Shown here: positions 7,063 to 8,861 of the stretch, one piece after another
How positions within the stretch are numbered: position 1 is the first letter of the stretch
How the letters are laid out: each line of letters starts with the position of its first letter
Source of the DNA: Bacillota bacterium
Lineage (GTDB): Bacteria > Bacillota > Bacilli > Bacillales_B > DSM-18226
Reading direction: 5' to 3'
Assembly (NCBI GenBank): GCA_021821235.1
Contig: JAKACS010000097.1
Coordinates: 1 to 8,861, forward strand
DNA: 8,861 nt
Notes under the pieces: generated by a model
The model's input: only the letters and a program-made list of their open reading frames with translations
The model's database searches: none
What the model was told of the DNA's origin: nothing
Made by a program: the position numbers and the translations under genes

Positions 7063-8861
7063 GGGATAGCCCCTTTCCAAGCATCTTTTAATTCAGATAC
7101 AGCTGCTTCAACAACTGGCGTACCATCGTTGACTATTCGAAGCATCGCTGAATCCGTTACTTCGCCGACTAACCTCGCATCAGCAATTGATTCAAATTCT
7201 GCTTGATGTTCTCTTTTAACCGACAGCAGGAATCGGGACTGTGTTTCACTAAATAGTGCCGTAACCGATTCACCGTTGATCTCAACATTGGCACCGAGCC
7301 GTTCATTGGCCATCAAACATTCAGCAAGTGCCACAGCCAAACCGCCTTCGGCAAGATCGTGCGCTGACTGAACAAGACCGGAACGAATCGCTGTTAATAC
7401 TTGCGCCTGTCTTTCTTTTTCCACTTCAGCATCTAATGCTGGCGATTTCCCAAAAATTCGTCCGTGTAACAGTTTTTGCAGTTCACTGCCACCAAACTCT
7501 TGGTTTGTTTCGCCAATGACATAAATTAAATCACCGCTTGTTTTAAATTGCTGGGTCGTAATATGATCAAGATCGCTAACCAATCCGACCATGCCAACAA
7601 CCGGTGTCGGGTAAACGGCTGTTCCGCTCGTTTCATTGTACAAGGAAACATTTCCGCCAATCACCGGTGTATTCAGTACGCGGCAGGCTTCACTCATCCC
7701 GTCAGCCGCTTTTTCTATCTGCCAAAATACTTCAGGCTTTTCCGGGTTTCCAAAGTTTAAATTATCGGTAATGGCTAGCGGCTCTGCACCAGAGCAAACA
7801 ATGTTTCTTGCTGCTTCGGCAACGGCAATTTTACCGCCAGTTTCAGGGTCTAAATACACATAGCGTGAATTGCAATCGGTCGTCATCGCCAATGCCTTTC
7901 GGGTACCGCGTATGCGAACAACCGCAGCATCTGAACCGGGTGAAACGACTGTATTTGTGCGAACCATATAGTCGTACTGTTGGTAAACCCACTCTTTGCT
8001 GGCAATGGTCGGCTGTGCCAAAAGCTGGAGCAATGTTTGCTGATAATTGTCCACTTGTGGGACGGTATTTTCCATCGCTTGGAATTCGCGGAAATACTCC
8101 GGCTCTTTTGATGGCTTATGATATACAGGGGCATCAGCTGCCAGCGCATCAGCCGGAACATCGGCAACGATTTCACCTTTATGATACAAGCGCAGCATTT
8201 GATCATCGGTCACTTTACCGATTGCAACTGCTTCTAAATCATATTTTGCAAAAAGATCGACGATTTCCTGTTCCCTGCCCTGTTGAACAACGATGAGCAT
8301 CCGCTCCTGCGACTCGGACAGCATCATCTCATATGGCGTCATTCCTGTTTCGCGCTGCGGTACAAGATCCAAATTCATTTCCATTCCCATGCCTGCTTTA
8401 CTTGCCATTTCCGCAGATGAGCTGATAAGACCGGCAGCTCCCATGTCCTGAATCCCGACAAGAGAATCAAAATGTACAAGCTCTAAGCAGGCTTCGAGTA
8501 ATAGTTTTTCCATAAATGGGTCACCGACTTGCACAGCCGGGCGTTTTTCATCTGATTGCTCCGTCAGTTCTTCAGAAGCGAAAGTTGCTCCGTGAATCCC
8601 GTCACGGCCTGTTTTCGCTCCGACATACATAACCGTATTGCCTGCTCCATGGGCTTGTCCTTTTTGAATGTCTTTATGATCAATTAAGCCAACACACATT
8701 GCATTTACCAGCGGGTTACCTTCATAGGAAGCGTCAAATTGCACCTCGCCGCCAACAGTTGGAATCCCGATGCAGTTTCCATAGCCGGCAATGCCTGCGA
8801 CAACCTCTTTAAAAAGATAGCGAACCCGCGGTGAATCCAATTCGCCAAAACGAAGCGAGTT
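7047..8861 (-). CDS. purL: phosphoribosylformylglycinamidine synthase subunit PurL, C-terminal 604 residues (5' end outside the window)
   Basis: PurL is the ATP-using subunit of FGAM synthase. In Bacillus it works with PurS and the glutaminase PurQ to turn FGAR into FGAM. The frame is open to the window edge, beginning [17 protein letters not shown], so an apparent start at 8840 (a TTG codon) is internal. Comparison with the roughly 740-residue B. subtilis protein suggests that about 135-140 N-terminal residues are missing. Motifs, numbered from the first visible residue, are [12 protein letters not shown] (32-43), [12 protein letters not shown] (95-106), [10 protein letters not shown] (136-145), ESQERML (183-189), [12 protein letters not shown] (366-377), GGNVSLYNE (402-410) and SAHDLAEGG (499-507). 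This is the duplicated AIRS fold without the fused glutaminase domain of the large Gram-negative form. It ends [10 protein letters not shown], overlapping purF by 16 nt. Confidence 0.98.
   Translation of the reverse strand, partial: NSLRFGELDSPRVRYLFKEVVAGIAGYGNCIGIPTVGGEVQFDASYEGNPLVNAMCVGLIDHKDIQKGQAHGAGNTVMYVGAKTGRDGIHGATFASEELTEQSDEKRPAVQVGDPFMEKLLLEACLELVHFDSLVGIQDMGAAGLISSSAEMASKAGMGMEMNLDLVPQRETGMTPYEMMLSESQERMLIVVQQGREQEIVDLFAKYDLEAVAIGKVTDDQMLRLYHKGEIVADVPADALAADAPVYHKPSKEPEYFREFQAMENTVPQVDNYQQTLLQLLAQPTIASKEWVYQQYDYMVRTNTVVSPGSDAAVVRIRGTRKALAMTTDCNSRYVYLDPETGGKIAVAEAARNIVCSGAEPLAITDNLNFGNPEKPEVFWQIEKAADGMSEACRVLNTPVIGGNVSLYNETSGTAVYPTPVVGMVGLVSDLDHITTQQFKTSGDLIYVIGETNQEFGGSELQKLLHGRIFGKSPALDAEVEKERQAQVLTAIRSGLVQSAHDLAEGGLAVALAECLMANERLGANVEINGESVTALFSETQSRFLLSVKREHQAEFESIADARLVGEVTDSAMLRIVNDGTPVVEAAVSELKDAWKGAIPCYLK
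7070..7076 (-). promoter_or_regulatory. ribosome binding site that decides the purF start
   Basis: AAAGGGG lies seven bases before the ATG at 7062, inside the last codons of purL. It rules out the upstream TTG at 7080 as the main start and gives the 11-residue propeptide expected for this enzyme family. Confidence 0.75.

Noticed and set aside
7047..8840. purL as a complete 597-residue gene starting at 8840
   Set aside because: The codon there is TTG inside a frame that stays open to the window edge with PurL-like residues, so the gene is 5'-truncated by the window rather than short.

Overview
The window is the distal part of a Bacillus-type de novo purine (IMP) operon, read on the minus strand, followed by a short accessory segment and the start of an adenine deaminase-like gene. 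From right to left the order is purL (5' end outside the window), purF, purM, purN, purH, purD. This is the order of the B. subtilis pur operon. The protein lengths, the PurF propeptide with four Fe-S cysteines, the short PurS/PurQ-dependent type of PurL, the strong AGGAGG-like ribosome binding sites and the moderate GC content all point to a Bacillaceae member of the Firmicutes. The species cannot be fixed from the sequence.

Operon, 1004-8861 (minus strand). The encoded enzymes are FGAM synthase large subunit (PurL), PRPP amidotransferase (PurF), AIR synthetase (PurM), GAR formyltransferase (PurN), AICAR formyltransferase/IMP cyclohydrolase (PurH) and GAR synthetase (PurD). Together they supply steps 1 to 5 (PurF, PurD, PurN, PurL, PurM) and the last two steps (PurH) of IMP synthesis. 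The remaining genes (purE, K, B, C, S, Q) and the operon's control region would lie beyond the right edge. Genes overlap or nearly touch: purL/purF by 16 nt, purM/purN by 7 nt, purN/purH by 26 nt, and purH to purD with a 21-nt gap. The exception is a 212-nt gap between purF and purM. That gap holds a 21-nt-period tandem repeat array with GGCGG at the end of each unit, the least explained object in the window. The operon ends in a strong bidirectional hairpin directly after purD.

Left segment, 1-1003. A small plus-strand gene for a two-helix DUF2892/YgaP-like membrane protein (620-916) converges on purD and shares its terminator. A 257-nt divergent spacer separates it from a minus-strand gene cut by the window edge (1-362). 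Its N-terminus matches the YerA adenine deaminase-like amidohydrolases. This places a probable purine salvage or deamination enzyme beside the de novo operon.

I see no mobile element, CRISPR array, RNA gene, phage gene or defence gene. The window is essentially housekeeping; the points worth a second look are the purF-purM repeat array, the edge-truncated yerA and several start-site decisions.
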